Source: Saccharum officinarum
Lineage: Eukaryota; Streptophyta; Magnoliopsida; Poales; Poaceae
Direction: 5' to 3'
Assembly: GCA_020631735.1 (NCBI GenBank)
Contig: CM036159.1
Coordinates: 24,219,511 to 24,283,510, forward strand
DNA: 64,000 nt
The notes beneath the pieces are model-generated. The model saw nothing but the letters and a program-made list of their open reading frames with translations. It was not told the origin of the DNA and ran no database searches. The position numbers were made by a program, and so were the translations under genes. Below, in pieces: positions 47,633-58,456 of the stretch (positions within the stretch are counted from its first letter, which is position 1; every line of letters begins with the position of its first letter).

Positions 47633-48020
47633 TCACCACCGCACGGCCGAGCTTCCTCTCCGGCCGAGCTCGCTCCTCCTCGTTCCCCTTCCTGCTCTGC
47701 TCTCTGCTTCCTCGCGCTGGGGCCGAGCGCCGCCTCCGCCGCTCCCGCTGGGTCCCTGGAACGAGAGGCCCTTGAAGAAGTCGGCGTCGAGGGAGAGGCT
47801 CCGCGTGTGAGCCCAGCCGGGCGGGCAGGGCTGGGGCCGCCTGCGGCTGCTGCGGCGGCGGCGGCGGAGGGGTGGGGTCGGAGACAGCCGGGGAGTCGTC
47901 GGAGAAGCGGAGGAATGTCTCCGAGTGGGCCCACCGGTGGTGCCCCTGCGCGATGCTGCCGCCAACGCTGCCCGTGGACGGCGCCTGCGCGGCCAGCAGC
48001 GGGAAGCGCGGGTCCATCTC
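47633..48020 (-). pseudogene. Captured exon fragment, group I bZIP-like
   Basis: Minus strand from an ATG near 48017 (MDPRFPLLAAQAP) continues with GHHRWAHSETFLRFSDD, then Pro-rich sequence. In another frame it reads THTRSLSLDADFF-like text (HTRSLSLDADFFKGLSFQG). This order resembles the N-terminal region of plant VIP1/RF2-type bZIP factors (from memory). The basic-zipper region is absent and the frame is shifted, so it is not functional as a transcription factor. Confidence 0.5.
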
Positions 48021-48202
48021 AGCCGGCGCCGGCAGCAAGGGCAGAGCTAGCTCGCACTCACCCTCGCGGGTCGCGGCGGCGGCAAGCTTGCGGCGGTGTG
48101 ACGCGTGCTGTCGCTAGCGTGGAGAGAGAGTGTGTGCGCACGCGTTTGTGATGTGTGTGTGAGCAGCGGGGTTGGATTGGTGCTTTCGAGGAATCCAACT
48201 TG

Positions 48203-48440
48203 CCCCATGTTTAGATCACCTCAAAATTCCAAGTTTTTTCACTCTCTCTCCATCACATCAATTTTTAGCCGCTTGCATGGAGTAGTAAATGTAGGTAAAA
48301 AAAAATCTAATTACACAGTTTAGTTCAAAATCACGAGATGAATCTTTTGAGCCTAGTTGGTCTACGATTGGACAATATTTGTCAAATAAGACGAAAGTGG
48401 TACTATTCATCAGGTTGAAAAAATCTAATTACACAGTTTA
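48203..48440. mobile_element. MITE, copy of the one at 55504
   Basis: Starts CCCCATGTTTAGATCACC and matches 55504-55725 almost base for base. The right terminus is lost and replaced by a repeat of TCTAATTACACAGTTTA. Confidence 0.7.
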
Positions 48441-48852
48441 TTTCCTACGTCGTTGGATTCCTATGATTTTCTTTTGTTGTTCCCATGCGCCAAATGGGGC
48501 CTTAGAGTGGGAGCAGACAGCAGCAGTAGCCAACTAGCCATGGAGCCCCATGTCCTGCGCGTCCGGGACTGCTGCGTGTGCAAGAAAAAGGTGCTACTAG
48601 GCTGCTGCTAGGGTGCTCGTGCTAGCATCTCTGGCCCTTTGCGCTGTCCCTCCGGAGAGGGGCATTGCTCAACAGTGATGGAGAGAGGCTGTGAGAGTGA
48701 GCTCCTCTGGGGTCTCTGGGCTCTGGACAAGTGGACATGCATGGCCGGCAGCAAAAGCCGGTAGGGGCGTGCAAGTGCAGCACTGTTAGCACTAGGTGTT
48801 TGTCTGCAAACACACTTTTACCAGCTCGGCTGCTGGCTACACGGGTCACTGA

Positions 48853-49093
48853 GGCCATGTTTAGTTTGTAAAATTTGTTTGAAAAAACACGGAAGTATTT
48901 TTCGTTTGTATTTGATAAACTTTGTCCAATTATAGATTAACTAGACTCAAAAGATTCGTTTCGACATTTACAGACAAACTGTGCAATTAGTTATTTTTTA
49001 CCTATATTTAATATTCTATTTATGTGTCAGTATATGCGATGTGACGGGAAATTTTGAAAACTTTTTGAACTTTGGCATGAACTAAACAAGCCC
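48853..49093. mobile_element. Tourist-like MITE (TSD TGA)
   Basis: Termini GGCCATGTTTAGTT and inverted GGGCTTGTTTAGTT flanked by TGA. 241 bp. Confidence 0.8.
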
Positions 49094-49314
49094 TGAGACG
49101 ACTGACGAGCATGGCCTCCTCAGATTTAGTAACTCCGGCATTAGGAAAGATGTTGACCTGGGGTTTGAATCTCCTGGGCTCCACTGGACGGTGGACGCAG
49201 AACCGGCAGTCGAGCTCGTGCATTTTGGACGGGCAAAAAGCCTGGCAATTCACTGAGGGCGCCTGCTGCCATGGCAGCCAGCCCGCCAAGCCATGCCGTG
49301 GGCGTTTCGTTGGA

Positions 49315-49543
49315 GGGCCCGTTTGGTTTCGTTTCGTTAAAGTTTAACTCTCATCACATCAATGTTTTCTTAAATATATAAAGTACTAAATGTAGACTAA
49401 TTACATGCATGACGGTATAGATTAGGAGTAATTTACGAGATGAATCTATTAAGCCTAATTAGTCCAAGATTGAAAACTTTTTGTCAAATAAGACGAAAAT
49501 GCTACATTATTTAATAAACTTTAACTTCTCAAACCAAACACCC
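49315..49543. mobile_element. Tourist-like MITE
   Basis: Termini GGGCCCGTTTGGTTTCG and inverted GGGTGTTTGGTTTGAG with family core. Target repeat unclear. Confidence 0.65.
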
Positions 49544-49955
49544 GCTCGTTGTTGTTGCCGTTTACCCCACTATACCTACTGCCGGTGCCTGTCTGTCACT
49601 CTGTCTCTGGACTGTGGCCACGTCTCTGGATTTCTGAATTCCTGATATGATGCATCTTCAGGTGGCATCTAATGATCCACAGTTGACTCGATGGATGATT
49701 ACCTGAGGCACCGATAGTAAACTGCGAGACTGGTGCGGGGATCGCGCACCAATCTGTAGTTGCATCCTGCTTCCACGGCCACTGGTCGGTTTCGTTCGTA
49801 CGCTAAAGTCGGTAACGAGTTCCTCGGAGCATTTGTAATAAAAACTCATAAATAGGAGTATAACGGTGACAATATAGCTAGGGGATAAGTGGTATCTCGT
49901 TTGATGAATCTAATAGTATGTTTGATTATGGTCTTCTTTTCAAAAAAAAAAACAA

Positions 49956-50100
49956 GTACTCCCTCTGATCCAAATCACAGGACGTTTCTAGATACGTAGT
50001 TTTTTTCTTATGCATTTAGATATACATTATGCATGTATATAATAAAAACAATGTATATAGAAAACTCAAATCGTTTTATAATTTGAAATGGATGAAGTAG
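49956..50100. mobile_element. Stowaway MITE
   Basis: CTCCCTCTGATCCAAATCAC after TA, and degenerate inverse (TTTGAAATGGATGAAG) before TA. Confidence 0.7.
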
Positions 50101-51300
50101 TAAAGAAAAGTTTAAAATATAAAGGGTAAAACACCACTGCACCAACAAGAAAGGAGTCATTACACATCGTGTATCTCTAGGAAACAATCAAACAACTTAA
50201 GCCACTAGCACACTTACGAGGTAAAGACCCACTTTCTTTGATTGATGTCCTTCTTCGTGTGTGAGGTGACTTGGAGAGGTGTCTGGCTAGCGTTTAGAAA
50301 AAATACATCAGGTGTGTTGTTTCTAAATATTTCGTATGGTGTATATGCTCACCCTATTTAAAATAAGGTGTTGCTCTTGGGAGACTTTCAATTATGACAC
50401 TTTCTCACAACTCTGCTAAAATTTGCTTGAATCGTGGGCAAGGATGAATTGCTCCCATTCAAGTACTTGATTGGATAGTCAACACTTTGTGGTGCATGCA
50501 AAGGTGTATGCCACTCTTCGTAGGACCATTGCAAAGTGACAATATATTTGTCGCCCGACACGTAGTATGAGGTAGTCAGTCATGAGGATTTCATTCCAGA
50601 TCACGGTCTAGGCAAAGAACTTGCACTTGTTTTAACACATGCTTGACAGATGATGTTGTTATGTTGTACGTTCTGATAGTGCTCGAAGCTCCCCTAGAAC
50701 TTTACGCTAGATATAGTTATTTTATCATGCGTTGTCCATTGGCAGTCCATCTCTGTGGGTTTTCGTCGCCCACATCTGATTGTAGGTGGATGGATTGCAA
50801 TCAAATCCATAGGGAGATGAACTCCCTCAAGTTGAGTGGTCATTGTGGTTTTCCCTCTTAAGTGTCTGGGTCCAAGAACTGTTTAGTAATTCCTGCATAA
50901 CCCTTGTTCTTTCTTTCGATCAGAGAATAAAGATGTCGTGCCAAGTTTTTAGCAACGCCCATCTAACCAACTACCGTTGCCAAAAAAAATTGTTTTTGTC
51001 CTCCATGTCCTGGTGTAGAAAAAACATGCGGTATTTTTTTTAACCAACAACCCGTCTTTTGTGTTTTTTTAACCTGATTTGACCTAAGATTTTGCCGGTT
51101 TTTATGGGATGGATAGCGACAGTAAAAGGAATAATTTTGAAGCAAGTGTTTCCTTGTTTTCGCATTCGCTTGAAAGTTTACCACGCCAGACGGGCGGTGA
51201 AAACCTCGCACTTTTCTCCCTGCCGGCCTGCTGGGATGCCATGGCGAACTCTACAGCGACGCATCAGATCAGTCCGCCTCTGTCACCAGCTCACTGCAGT
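50101..51300. other. Intergenic, nothing recognised
   Basis: AT-rich with short ORFs only. 51250-51760 turns GC- and CT-rich and is likely the promoter and 5' leader of the gene at 51809. No clear TATA box was found. Confidence 0.4.
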
Positions 51301-51808
51301 CTGCAGACGACCCGATAGCAGCAGCACGCCGTTCTCCCTCGGTCCCCCCTCCCCTCGCACTCGCACGGGGCCGCTCGCCAGTTGCCACGGGCTCTGGCCA
51401 CTGGCCAGGCCCAAGCCACGCACTCCCCTCCCACTCCCACACTCCCGCTCGGCCACTCCTCACTCACTCCCCTCCCACTCCACGCACGTCCCAGTGCCAC
51501 TACTGTACCCAACAACCACCGCGGGGCCGGGGACCCCCCGAGCTCGAACCACCCCACGATATGAGAATCCCCGTCCCTGCCCACAAGCCTTTGCCGTCAC
51601 ATGCGCACAAGAACCCGCGCCGCCCCTGACCCCTCTTCTCCTCCAGCGCCCATCCAAGCCGTCGCCGCGCCGCTTCCATGACCCTCGTCCTCTCGCGATG
51701 AGCAGGATCGTCCGTGGTGCCTTTACTGCCTTCTTGTTCTTGACCACCCGCTGAGCTGCTGCGTGCCCGCGCACATTACGCTGAGAAAGCGAGCTGAGGT
51801 CGCGCGCG

Positions 51809-53110
51809 ATGTCCGCCGCGAGGAGGCTCTCGGAGCTGCTGCAGGAGCAGCAGGAACCGTTCCTCGTCGAGGCCACCAGGGCAAGGCGGCCCCGGCGCGG
51901 CCGGGCGGCAGCAGGAGGAGGACTGGCCGGCTGCTGCCCCGCCGCCGCGTGCCGGCGGCTGCTCAGGCTCTGCAACCACGGGTTCAAGAAGAGGAGGGCC
52001 GCCGGCGGCGGCACTGGCGGAGGCTCGGGCGGCGTCGCGAGCGGCCTCAGGTCGGCGCTGAGCAAGGTGCTGTGCAGCAGGGCCATGCGCCGGGTGCTGC
52101 GCTGGGACGACCTCGGCGGCGGAGGCTGCTTCTCCGGCGCCAGCGCCTGCGGCGCCCGCGAGTTCCGCCGCCTGCGCCGCCGCTCCCTCGGGGACAGCGG
52201 CGAGTGCGACCCTCGCGCCATGGTGTTCCCTGGGGACGATGGGGAGGAAGAGGAACGGATGGGGTGGAAGCCCGACATGGACGTCGACTCGTCGCGCCAG
52301 CTCAGCCCGGTCTCCGTCCTCGACCTGCACTTCGACGACGACGACGACGAGTCGCCGGTGCATTCCCACTGTAAGCTCTCCCTCTCTCTCGCACATCTAC
52401 TGCTGCCATTCTGATTAATTCAGTTTCCACTCCGCAACTAATGAGCTACTACAAGATGTACCACATTGTGCTACTCTATTTATCCTGCAGGCTTGTTATC
52501 ATTTCAATGTTCTTTCTTTTTCTTTCTTGTCTGCAAATGCTCCTTGTCTTCTTTTGGGCCAAAACTTCTTAAGTTTTTTGGGTGTTTATTATACACTTGT
52601 TCTCAGTTCTTCAGTATTATCAAGTAGTGGCAGAAGCTGAATAATAATCCACACTAGCATGTGAAAAAGACAATGCTAATTAATTTGTTTCCTCTGTTGT
52701 TACTTCCGACAGGGGGCGACGAGAAGCCGTCGACCTCCGGGAGCTCACCTCCGTCCGAGTCTTTCCTGGGCCCGGCCTCCCCATGCTTCAGCTACAACCT
52801 CCACGACAAGTTCTGCGAGATGGAGATGGACGACGAGGCCGAGGAGGAGACGGTCCGAAACGGCAGCAGGTCCATAGAGGAGCAGATCTCGTCGTGGGAG
52901 AAGATCGCGGGGGACATCTCCAGGATCCCCGCGATGATGGAGCTGGACCTGTCGCGGTCCGCGCGCCTATGGCGGGAGCCGAAGCCGGAGGTCAGGGAGA
53001 TCGGCGCCAGGATAGAGACCCTCATCTTCGATGACATCAGGAGGGAGACCGTGTGCGACATGCTCGCCTCGCATTGTCGATTGGCGGCAGCAGCAGCAAC
53101 ATCTTGTTGA
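51809..53110 (+). CDS. Two-exon TRM/DUF4378-like protein gene
   Basis: Exons 51809-52370 and 52713-53110, intron of 342 bp with GTAAGC donor and TTCCGACAG acceptor, phase 1, 319 residues. The start is the ATG before MSAARRLSELLQEQQEPFLV, after a stop-containing leader. Features: N-terminal LLQEQQEPFLVEA; Arg-rich stretch; LRSALSKVLCSRAMRRV near 80-97; acidic clusters; SPVSVLD at 166-172, like the SPVSVLE motif of plant TON1-recruiting-motif proteins; C-terminal helix EVREIGARIETLIFDDIRRE. These suggest a short TRM/DUF4378-family protein, a class linked to microtubule arrays and division-plane control. Very high GC in exon 1 is normal for grasses. The family call rests on motif memory; the gene model itself is strong. 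Confidence 0.8.
52371..52712 (+). other. Intron of the TRM-like gene
   Basis: AT-rich 342-bp intron, GT...AG. Splicing creates a Trp codon (T/GG) and removes in-frame stops. Confidence 0.82.
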
Positions 53111-53146
53111 TCGGGGTAGGAGGAGGGGTGTTCTTGGTCAGAATTA

Positions 53147-53164
53147 AGAGAGAGAGAGAGAGAG
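53147..53164. repeat. (AG)n microsatellite
   Basis: Nine AG units in the 3' untranslated region of the TRM-like gene. Confidence 0.9.
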
Positions 53165-53367
53165 TAAAAAAACAGTAGAGGTGGAGGATGTGTACAATGT
53201 GAGCCTTGCTTGCTTGATGTGGAATTCTTTTTGCCCAAACTCCAAAGCCTTGGACTCTTGGTCGCTTTCCTGCATCGGGTTCCATGCTGTTTATATATTT
53301 TTGCAATTGCAAATATGATATTGATGCAAAAGGACAAGCTTTTATCCTTTGTTAACAGAGCAGCAGT

Positions 53368-53483
53368 TGAGGCCTAGGACTAAACACGTTAGGATGCAGC
53401 ATGGAGCCATCCAGCAGTGTTTTTCTCTCACAATGAACCAGCGAACAGTACTTTTAGCCATAATAATCTAGCGAAACGAACAG
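53368..53483. mobile_element. MITE remnant
   Basis: Inverse relative of 35179-35303 (AGCAGTGTTTTTCTCTCACA; ends with CGAACAGG). Confidence 0.45.
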
Positions 53484-54277
53484 GTGTTGCTTGAAAGTTG
53501 AAAGCAGCTAGCTGTCTGAAAGTTCAAAGCTGCAAAAGTGTGTGCCTGGCCTGCTAGGTTAAGTAGTAAGAAAGAAAGAAAGTGAGACACTCGGTTCTCT
53601 AAGCAAGCAACAAACAAACCATTTTTCCAGGTAGTAAACAGCGGGCAGATCTGCTGTGGCCCCAAAGTCAGAAGAGATAGAGACTGCGTGGCCATATCCA
53701 TATAAAATAACAGCATATGGGGCTTTTGTTAAGTGATGGGGCTTTGTCCATTAGCAATGAAAGAAGTAAAGCACACAAGACATTTGGAATCTGAGCACCG
53801 AGCAGAGGTGCACTGAGAGAAGAGAGGTGGGCTTCCTCTAGTTCCAAATGGAGTGATTGAGGAAGAGGGAGGGGTGCCTGTGTTGTCCTTTGCAAAGATG
53901 ACAAACACCATGTCTAGGATGCTCCTTGCGTACCCACGTTGATGTGCAAGTTGATGTTCATTAATTAGGGAGTCAAAGTGGTAGCTCATCGTTAGCAGTA
54001 CAACCCCCTCCCTCCATTGCTCCCAATCTCCCCCATGCTGCTGAAGTGCTGAATTACTTACTAGGAGCTCATAGATAGATATAGATTGGGGTGACTGGTG
54101 CTGCTGGTGCAGCACTAACTGAAAGTTGAACAGGAAACGTAGACGACGATTCCTTGTCGGGAATTTTTTAGAAAATGGAAAAAATTCGGGACTCTGGGAC
54201 TGGACAAACTTCATTTCTTATTGCTGGATCTATTTTCTCATAGTGTATAGTACTAGCTAGCTACTAGTAGTAAAAAG
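53484..54277. other. Intergenic, no gene called
   Basis: A minus-strand ORF of 161 codons (53729-54214) has no family motif and no coding-like bias. A short imperfect hairpin near 53833-53866 was considered and not called. Confidence 0.35.
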
Positions 54278-54280
54278 TTA

Positions 54281-54523
54281 GGGCCTGTTTAATTGGCATG
54301 CAAACCCAAAATATTTCCTCTTCCACCCATCACATCGAATCTTTAAACGCATGCATGGAGCATTAAATGTAGGTAAAAAAACTAACTAATTGCATAGTTT
54401 GTCTGTAAAGTTTGAGACGAATCTTTTGAGTCTAATTAATCCATGGTTGGACAAATTTCACCAAATAACAACGAAAAGTGCTACAGTAACTTTTCACCCC
54501 ATTTTCCTCAACTAAACACAGCC
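54281..54523. mobile_element. Tourist-like MITE (TSD TTA)
   Basis: Termini GGGCCTGTTTAATTGG and inverted GGCTGTGTTTAGTTG, flanked by TTA. 243 bp. Confidence 0.85.
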
Positions 54524-54592
54524 TTAGATACATTATTATCGCCATCTCCTGCAGGACAACATCGGTGGTTGAAGTGTAGGGTTATTTTACTA

Positions 54593-54826
54593 GGGGTGTG
54601 TTCACTTCCCATGTGAACCCAAAATATTTCCTCTTTCACTCATCACATCGAATCTTTCGACGCATGCATGGAGCATTAAATGTAGGTAAAAAAGATAACT
54701 AATTGCATAGTTTGTCTGTAAATGTCGGGACGAATCTTTTGAGCCTAGTTAGTCCATGATTGAACAAATTTTGTCAAATAACAACAAAAGATACTACAGT
54801 AACTTTTCACCTACTTTTCGCGAAGT
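54593..54826. mobile_element. Tourist-like MITE, right end lost
   Basis: Starts GGGGTGTGTTCACTTCCC after CTA, near-copy of 42556-42800, and stops at TTTTCGCGAAGT without the last bases of the terminal repeat. Confidence 0.7.
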
Positions 54827-55500
54827 CAGAAGACGACGAAGATTAAGTGTGAACTTGATTCAGTTGAGCACAAAAACTCTGAAAGTCAGAAAACGAAGCG
54901 TGAACATTTTAAAAGTTCAGCAAAATTGTGCTGGCTCTCCCAGACCCAGCCCAGTTGGCCGCTGAAACAGATAGCGCCACAGCTCTGAAGAATAACCGAA
55001 CATGGATTATGTATCGCCCATGACCCACCCCATCCGTGACGAGCAAAGAGGTCGATGTTGCCCACCACCCGCGTCCGTCCCCCGCCGCGAAATGCAGAGC
55101 GGTGGTTGTTAGATGGGGACAAGCAAGGGCCCCTTCATTGTCATTGGCGTCTGGCCATGGGCACGTACTGTACGCGTGAGGGATACGCGGGCACTGTTCG
55201 GGGATCGTCGTCGTATTCGCCCGGCCAAGAGGACAAGCAAGGGCCAGCAGTCGGCACGCAGTATCGTTCGGTCCCGATTGATTGCACCATGATTATTCTC
55301 CTCTGTCTGTTCTGGCAGCACATTGCAGCCTACCCATACCCATAACCGTGCGTGATGGTGATCCTGACCCATCTTCTTCGCGCAATCCTATTCCTTCCGG
55401 GCATCTCGTCTCAAACTCTGTTGCGTGGCACATTTCGGCACGAGGCAGGCAGGGTAACCATGACCACAGACGGCAGCGAAAACTGCTCAAACTTGTGGTC
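54827..55500. other. Intergenic, nothing recognised
   Basis: GC-rich stretch with overlapping ORFs on both strands and no motif. Confidence 0.35.
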
Positions 55501-55503
55501 TGG

Positions 55504-55745
55504 GCCCATGTTTAGATCACCTCAAAATTCCAAGTTTTTTCACTCTCTCTCCATCACATCAATTTTTAGCCGCTTGCATGGAGTACTAAATGTAGGTAAA
55601 AAAAATATCTAATTACACAGTTTAGTTCAAAATCACGAGATGAATCTTTTGAGCCTAGTTGGTCTACGATTGGACAATATTTGTCAAATAAGACGAAAGT
55701 GGTACTATTCATCAGGTTGAAATTTTCTTCAATCTAAACAAGGTC
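55504..55745. mobile_element. Tourist-like MITE (TSD TGG)
   Basis: Termini GCCCATGTTTAGATC and inverted GACCTTGTTTAGATT, flanked by TGG. Sister of 48203-48440. Confidence 0.8.
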
Positions 55746-55748
55746 TGG

Positions 55749-56610
55749 GTTCTGAACGCCGAGGTTCGTGGCAACTGGCCGGGCCGGCTGCGTCGTCGGA
55801 ACTGCCAGGCGACACGTAGCGCTGTAAGGACCAAAGAGTAGTCGTACATGGTCACATGTATGGTTAGTTGAGCGTGTTCTGCGTTCCGTAACGACAAGGC
55901 ACGTACGATTGCCCCAGCCTGCAGTTACAGTAGTTTCTACTCGACGAGAGAGTCGGTAGTTGCATGGACGTACAGGTTCAAGTGTGGGCGTGTGGCAGTG
56001 GCAGCACGGCAGCACAGGAAGTGACCGGCAATAACGAGGTTCCTCCATGGATCTCACCCTGGAGTGTGGACCCGAGCACGACACCATACCATCTTAAGCT
56101 TGCTACTTTGCTATAGAACGAACGATACTGACATGTAACAGAAATACAATGCACAGCATGTAAGTATTTACCCTCCGTTCAGGCTTGGCTTGGATCCAGC
56201 AAGTACTTGTACCCAGCAGGAACAGCAGGAAGACATGCACGGGTGTTGCCCGGGACGCCCGCCCGTGCACCCGGCCCCGGGCCGGGCGAGCCAGCGGGGT
56301 GCACGATCCGGCTCCATCCAACGTCGTCACAGCACACGGGCGGGCGGGCGGGCGGCCATGTGCCCCATTAATTTCGCGGCGGTGGTGCCGGCAGCATGCA
56401 GATCGCGCGTACGGCGGGCCAACTGCACCACGCGGCCACAACCAACCGCGCCTCCATTGTTGGATTACTGGTTGGTTCCGTCCGGGTGGGTGGGCGCCCG
56501 CCTCGCCGTCCCGTCCGTCCGTCTTCGATCTCCATGCCCAACACCCAGACCCCGGCACACACGTACGCGTACGCCGCACGACACCAATTTTTTCTTTCAC
56601 CCTGTTTGCT
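55749..56610. other. Intergenic, nothing recognised
   Basis: ORFs are open on both strands because of GC content (56103-56716). No motif supports a gene. Confidence 0.35.
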
Positions 56611-56613
56611 TAA

Positions 56614-56856
56614 GGCCCTGTTTAGTTCCCAGAAAATTTTGCAAAATTTTTCAGATTCACCGTCACATCGAATCTTTGGACACATGCATGAAGCATTAAA
56701 TATAGATAAAAAATAAAACTAATTACACAGTTTAGACGAAATGGACGAGACGAATCTTTTAAGCCTAATTAGACCATGATTGGACAATATTTGCCAAATA
56801 ACAACGAAACGCGCTACAGTGCCATTTTACCAAATTTTTCGGATCTAAACCGGCCC
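56614..56856. mobile_element. Tourist-like MITE (TSD TAA)
   Basis: Termini GGCCCTGTTTAGTTCCC and inverted GGGCCGGTTTAGATCC, flanked by TAA. 243 bp, a well-preserved copy. Confidence 0.88.
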
Positions 56857-57146
56857 TAAGCTACTTCTCATCTATGAAATAGTATTTTTCTCTCGTAACA
56901 TTTCGTCGCGGATCAAGCCTGCGCTAAACCCACTGGTTTGGCATGACACGACGTGTACGAACGTGCGTCCGCCCGTGCTGGACCTACTACAAGTAGCAGC
57001 ACGCACCGCACGCACAGAGGAGATCCGCGGCGGATTTTTCGTTTCCTTCGAGTTAGCCCAACATGTGTAATATAATATAATGGAGCTCCTGGAATCCTCC
57101 TGCTAAATACGAACCTAATAATACTAATAATGCATACACGCACGAT

Positions 57147-57434
57147 CATGGACGAAGCCAGCGGGGGGCTGGGGGGCTCCAGCCCCCCTACTGCTGCTAA
57201 GCTAGTGGAACTTCTAGTGCTCTTCTTCCAATTTTAGACGCAGATGTATAAGGTAGGGTGGGCTAAGACATTTATTTTTTAGATGTATTTTGTGAATTTC
57301 ATTGTTAATTGACGTTTTAAATATAAGACTACTTCAAGCTATTATACTTTTTCTATTACGAGGGATTAAAGTAGAGCTAAGTCACTGTAGCAATTTTGTT
57401 TAGCCCCCTAATTTTTTTTCTGGCTTCGTCCCTG
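57147..57434. mobile_element. hAT-type MITE with perfect 8-bp TSD
   Basis: 288 bp with termini CATGGACGAAGCCAG and inverted CAGGGACGAAGCCAG, flanked by CGCACGAT on both sides. Confidence 0.85.
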
Positions 57435-57442
57435 CGCACGAT

Positions 57443-57902
57443 TGCTTTGTCGTCATCGGTGGCTGGATATACTTGTAGGAATAATGATTGGTTAATCATC
57501 ACTTCCAGCAGCAGCATGTGCTCTGCTCCCACGGTTGCAACTTGCGGTAGCCCGGCCATGCCGGCGCACCTTCTGGCTTTCGTGCTGCCCGGTACGGCAC
57601 ACTGCCCGCGTTTTCTACGTGCTCCTCCTCCTACACCTACTCATCTACTACTAGTATATACGCTACCTGTACGCATGTACGTCGTCTACCCATTACTCTA
57701 CTTGCTGCTCCATGCACGTACAGCTTTCGCGGCTAGAATACACAGCGCACATTTCATGGCATTACTCCTACTATACGTTGCCTTGGTCAGTCGGTCGTCG
57801 TGTGGCTGTGGTGGCCGGTGTGCAGTGGGTGCAGATCGAGGACTGTTGCCCAAGAGCTGCAGCCTGCAGGCTTCAGGTGGAGTGGACATCAGTGACGAGT
57901 AT
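57443..57902. other. Intergenic, nothing recognised
   Basis: ORF 57396-57917 starts in the hAT element and lacks motifs. Confidence 0.35.
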
Positions 57903-57905
57903 CTA

Positions 57906-58453
57906 GGCCGTGTTTAGTTGCGCCAATTTGGCGGCAACAAAATCTGCACAGTGCAGGCCCGTGCACTGTAACATTTCGTTTGTATTTGTGAATTTTTGTC
58001 CAAACATTGACTAATTAGGCTCAAAAGATTCGTCTCGCAAAGTACAACTAAACTGTGCAATTAGTTTTTGATTTCATCTACATTTAGTACTTCATGCATG
58101 TGCCGGCATTTTAATGTGATGAGAATCTTCTTTTTGCATAGTAAAATTTAGGGATGAAATTTGGGATCTAGGCCCTGTTTAGATACCAAATTTCTCCCCA
58201 AATTTCACTATGCAAAAAGAAGATTCTCCATCACATCAAAATGTCGACACATGCATGGAGTACTAAATGTAGATGAAATCAAAAACTAATTGCACAGTTT
58301 AGTTGTACTTTGCGAGACGAATCTTTTGAGCCTAATTAGTCAATGTTTGGACAAAAATTCACAAATACAAACAAAATGCTACGGTGCATAACCTAACACT
58401 ATGCAGATTTTGGCCATCCAAAATCTGCCCAACTAAACACGGCCCTAAACAGG
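57906..58453. mobile_element. MITE interrupted by a related MITE
   Basis: The outer copy spans 57906-58170 plus 58448-58453, with termini GGCCGTGTTTAGTTG and CTAAACAGG and CTA duplications at 57903-57905 and 58454-58456. Its right terminal repeat is interrupted by 58171-58444. Confidence 0.8.
58171..58444. mobile_element. Inner MITE (TSD CTA)
   Basis: Termini GGCCCTGTTTAGATACC and inverted GGCCGTGTTTAGTTG, flanked by CTA at 58168-58170 and 58445-58447. It lies inverted relative to the outer copy, making an arm-to-arm hairpin. Confidence 0.83.
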
Positions 58454-58456
58454 CTA

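Larger units (their letters stand above)
47406..48503. mobile_element. Probable Pack-type element carrying a bZIP exon piece
   Basis: Edges look like inverted terminal motifs (CCTTTGGCACCCTTTGGAT near 47418; inverse of GGCCCCATTTGGCGCATGG near 48500). They enclose GC-rich coding-like DNA unlike the AT-rich surroundings, and a MITE at 48203-48440. Boundaries and target duplication are not certain. Confidence 0.45.

Noticed and set aside
47420..48151. 243-codon plus-strand ORF
   Set aside because: Antisense to the bZIP-like text; Ala/Pro/Arg-rich shadow.
51460..52278. 272-codon minus-strand ORF over exon 1
   Set aside because: Antisense of the TRM-like exon; the plus model has proper splice sites and conserved motifs.
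53833..53866. Possible microRNA hairpin (CTTCCTC ... GAGGAAG)
   Set aside because: Stem too short and interrupted; no match to a miRNA I can recall.
56103..56716. ORFs of 105-169 codons on both strands
   Set aside because: GC-driven overlap, no motif, some run into a MITE.
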